This document shows positions 5,772 to 6,816 of a DNA stretch of 6,816 nucleotides, piece by piece. The notes under the pieces were generated by a model, which saw only the letters and a program-made list of their open reading frames with translations, did not search any database and had not been told where the DNA came from. A program made the translations under genes and the position numbers. The stretch is from Candidatus Latescibacterota bacterium (GTDB taxonomy: Bacteria > JAAXHH01 > JACQVL01), in the NCBI GenBank assembly GCA_016209865.1, contig JACQVL010000090.1:1-6816 (forward strand). The letters run 5' to 3'. Each line of letters opens with the position of its first letter. The stretch's first letter is position 1.

Positions 5772-6760
5772 GCGAGGGTCACCTCCCGGACGTTCCGCTG
5801 CGCGGCGATGACCCGGTCTTCCCAGTCGAGCTGATCGGAGTTCGGAACCCGTCCCTCCCGGTCCATCGCCTCGATCACCCGTTGCATCCCTTGTGCCAGC
5901 GTGATCGCCGGGCGGAACTCCGGCACGTCCCGGAACAACCTCTCCGCGCTGTAGTAGGTGCTGTGGGCGAAGATGTCCCGGCAGATGCCCACGTTGGGCA
6001 CGTTGAGCGCAACCAGGTCTGCCAGCGGGACGCCCACCAGTTCGACCTCACGGCCGAGCACCGTCATCGCGGTGCGGTGATAGTCCGCCCACGAGATGAA
6101 CCCCCGGTTGACCATGTTGTACGTCTGACCGATGCAGTGCGTTTTGCCGACGACATTGGCGAAGCACAGAGCCGCGTCATCCACGTGCAGGAGCTGGTGG
6201 ATCGCGCTGCCGTCCCCGCAGACGAGGATGGGTTTGCCCTTGCGGACGCGGTCGATCCAGCCGAATTCCCAGGCGACCTGTCGCACTTGCCCCATCTTCG
6301 GGCCGTAGGTCGTCGAGGGTTTGATGATCGTGACCGGGAATCCCTCACGGTAATAGACTTCCATGAACACCTTGTCCGCTTCGACCTTGTTCTGTCCGTA
6401 CGATGAGATCGGCCGGAGCGGATGGTCCTCCGTCGTGGGAAACCAGTCGTACTTGATCCCGTACGTGCACACCGTCGAGCAGTGGACGAAATGCCCCGTC
6501 CCGCGGAACGCCCGGACGCTGCTGACGGCTTCTTCTTTATTGAAGCAGATCATGTCGATCGCGGCGTCGAACTTCTCAGCCTGCATCGTGCGTTCGAACG
6601 CCTCACGGTCCGACCGGTCGCCGTGGATGACCCGCGCCCCGTCCGGCACCGGCCCGCTCTTGCCCCGGTTGTAGCAGGTCACCTCATGGCCTTGCTGCAC
6701 CAGCAGGCGGACGAAACTCGGACTGATGTTCCCCGTCCCACCGACGACGCAGATTCGCAT
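5768..6760 (-). CDS. NAD(P)-dependent epimerase/dehydratase-family protein
   Basis: A 330-residue extended SDR, cytoplasmic, of the sugar-nucleotide epimerase/dehydratase superfamily. The cofactor motif is GGTGNIS (7-13), and the second beta-strand ends in YNRGKS (30-35), with Arg32 where Asp would mark NAD, so NADP is possible. HGDRSDREAF (46-55) marks the adenine-side segment. HCSTVCTYG (93-101) carries the catalytic Ser/Thr region, and Tyr121-xxx-Lys125 (YGQNK) is the catalytic pair. IIKPSTTYGP (145-154) and LLHVDDAA (190-197) are the substrate-domain signatures. Length is typical. The sequence is of the kind that includes 3-beta-HSD/CSP41-like relatives, many annotated only as epimerase, so the substrate is unknown. 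It is the first gene of the minus-strand run; AGGGGGGAG lies immediately before the ATG. Its stop overlaps the start of the next oxidoreductase by four bases, and the pair may act on successive sugar intermediates (inference). Confidence 0.9.
   Translation of the reverse strand: MRICVVGGTGNISPSFVRLLVQQGHEVTCYNRGKSGPVPDGARVIHGDRSDREAFERTMQAEKFDAAIDMICFNKEEAVSSVRAFRGTGHFVHCSTVCTYGIKYDWFPTTEDHPLRPISSYGQNKVEADKVFMEVYYREGFPVTIIKPSTTYGPKMGQVRQVAWEFGWIDRVRKGKPILVCGDGSAIHQLLHVDDAALCFANVVGKTHCIGQTYNMVNRGFISWADYHRTAMTVLGREVELVGVPLADLVALNVPNVGICRDIFAHSTYYSAERLFRDVPEFRPAITLAQGMQRVIEAMDREGRVPNSDQLDWEDRVIAAQRNVREVTLA
5782..5786 (-). promoter_or_regulatory. Shine-Dalgarno of the uronate-dehydrogenase-like gene
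   Basis: GGGAGGTGA is read on the minus strand from 5787 to 5779, inside the last codons of the upstream epimerase gene. The GGAGG core is ten bases from ATG 5771, somewhat far but usable. With the 4-base ATGA overlap, this start can be served by new initiation and by re-initiation. Confidence 0.6.
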
Positions 6761-6761
6761 A

Positions 6762-6770
6762 CTCCCCCCT
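6762..6770 (-). promoter_or_regulatory. Purine-rich ribosome site of the first minus-strand gene
   Basis: Read on the minus strand the sequence is AGGGGGGAG followed by T and ATG. The G run can pair with the anti-Shine-Dalgarno in several registers, the best about four bases from the start. Confidence 0.6.
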
Positions 6771-6816
6771 ATTCATCTTTTCCCCTTTTCGTCCATGTCA
6801 ATCGTTTCGACTCGCA
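6771..6816 (-). other. Start of the upstream region of the minus-strand gene run
   Basis: Only 46 bases remain before the window ends. On the minus strand they hold an A/G-rich leader and a perfect TTGACA word (6801-6796), but no convincing -10 hexamer at the right distance. The promoter may lie beyond the window. Confidence 0.3.

Larger units (their letters stand above)
899..6760 (-). other. Six-gene minus-strand operon
   Basis: Six genes read in one direction with junctions of -4, +2, +2, +20 and -11 bases, in order epimerase, uronate-dehydrogenase-like enzyme, SDR, GH36 alpha-galactosidase, lipoprotein, lipid kinase. There is no room for an internal terminator except possibly the 20-base gap at 2433-2452, where no hairpin is seen. 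Strong Shine-Dalgarno sites sit before the first, second and fourth genes; the third, fifth and sixth have poor ones and probably depend on coupling. The joint function is unknown. Confidence 0.8.

Noticed and set aside
6772-6801. A sigma-70-like promoter with TTGACA (6801-6796) and GATGAA (6777-6772) on the minus strand, 18-base spacer.
   Set aside because: The -10 word matches only three of six positions, and a start site there would fall inside the ribosome site of the first gene and remove most of it.

Overview
The window is from a GC-rich bacterium. Several starts carry GGAGG-type Shine-Dalgarno sites and the coding is dense: there is no gene-free stretch longer than about 115 bases. The taxon cannot be fixed from this sequence. 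SDR oxidoreductases and NAD-dependent epimerases next to a cytoplasmic alpha-galactosidase, with GACCCC-type repeats between genes, suggest an environmental lineage such as Chloroflexota, Armatimonadota, Latescibacterota or Poribacteria. This is a weak impression, not a finding.

Layout. Positions 1-113 are non-coding and hold an imperfect inverted repeat (4-57) and a series of GACC-led short units ending in four 7-mers (30-96). A plus-strand SDR dehydrogenase follows (114-902). Everything else is on the minus strand and reads from right to left as one tight six-gene run (6760 to 899): an NAD(P)-dependent epimerase/dehydratase-family protein, a shorter uronate-dehydrogenase-like oxidoreductase, a classical SDR, a GH36 alpha-galactosidase, an unknown lipoprotein, and a diacylglycerol/lipid kinase-family protein. 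Junctions are a 4-base overlap, two 2-base gaps, a 20-base gap and an 11-base overlap, so co-transcription and translational coupling are very likely. The promoter is not clearly visible in the 56 bases left upstream of the first gene.

The plus-strand SDR and the lipid kinase converge, and their stop codons share two bases in the sequence TTAA. A hairpin with 15 base pairs (884-900 with 921-935) spans this junction and lies entirely inside the two coding ends.

How the genes may work together (inference): the alpha-galactosidase would release galactose inside the cell from imported alpha-galactosides, and the three linked oxidoreductases could oxidise or epimerise the freed sugar or a derivative. 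Residues at the end of beta-strand 2 suggest a mix of NAD- and NADP-dependent enzymes. The lipoprotein and lipid kinase look like an envelope-related tail on the operon. No transporter, regulator, mobile element, CRISPR array, tRNA or rRNA was seen. The gene families are mostly ordinary; the combination, the convergent hairpin and the unknown lipoprotein are the parts worth a second look.
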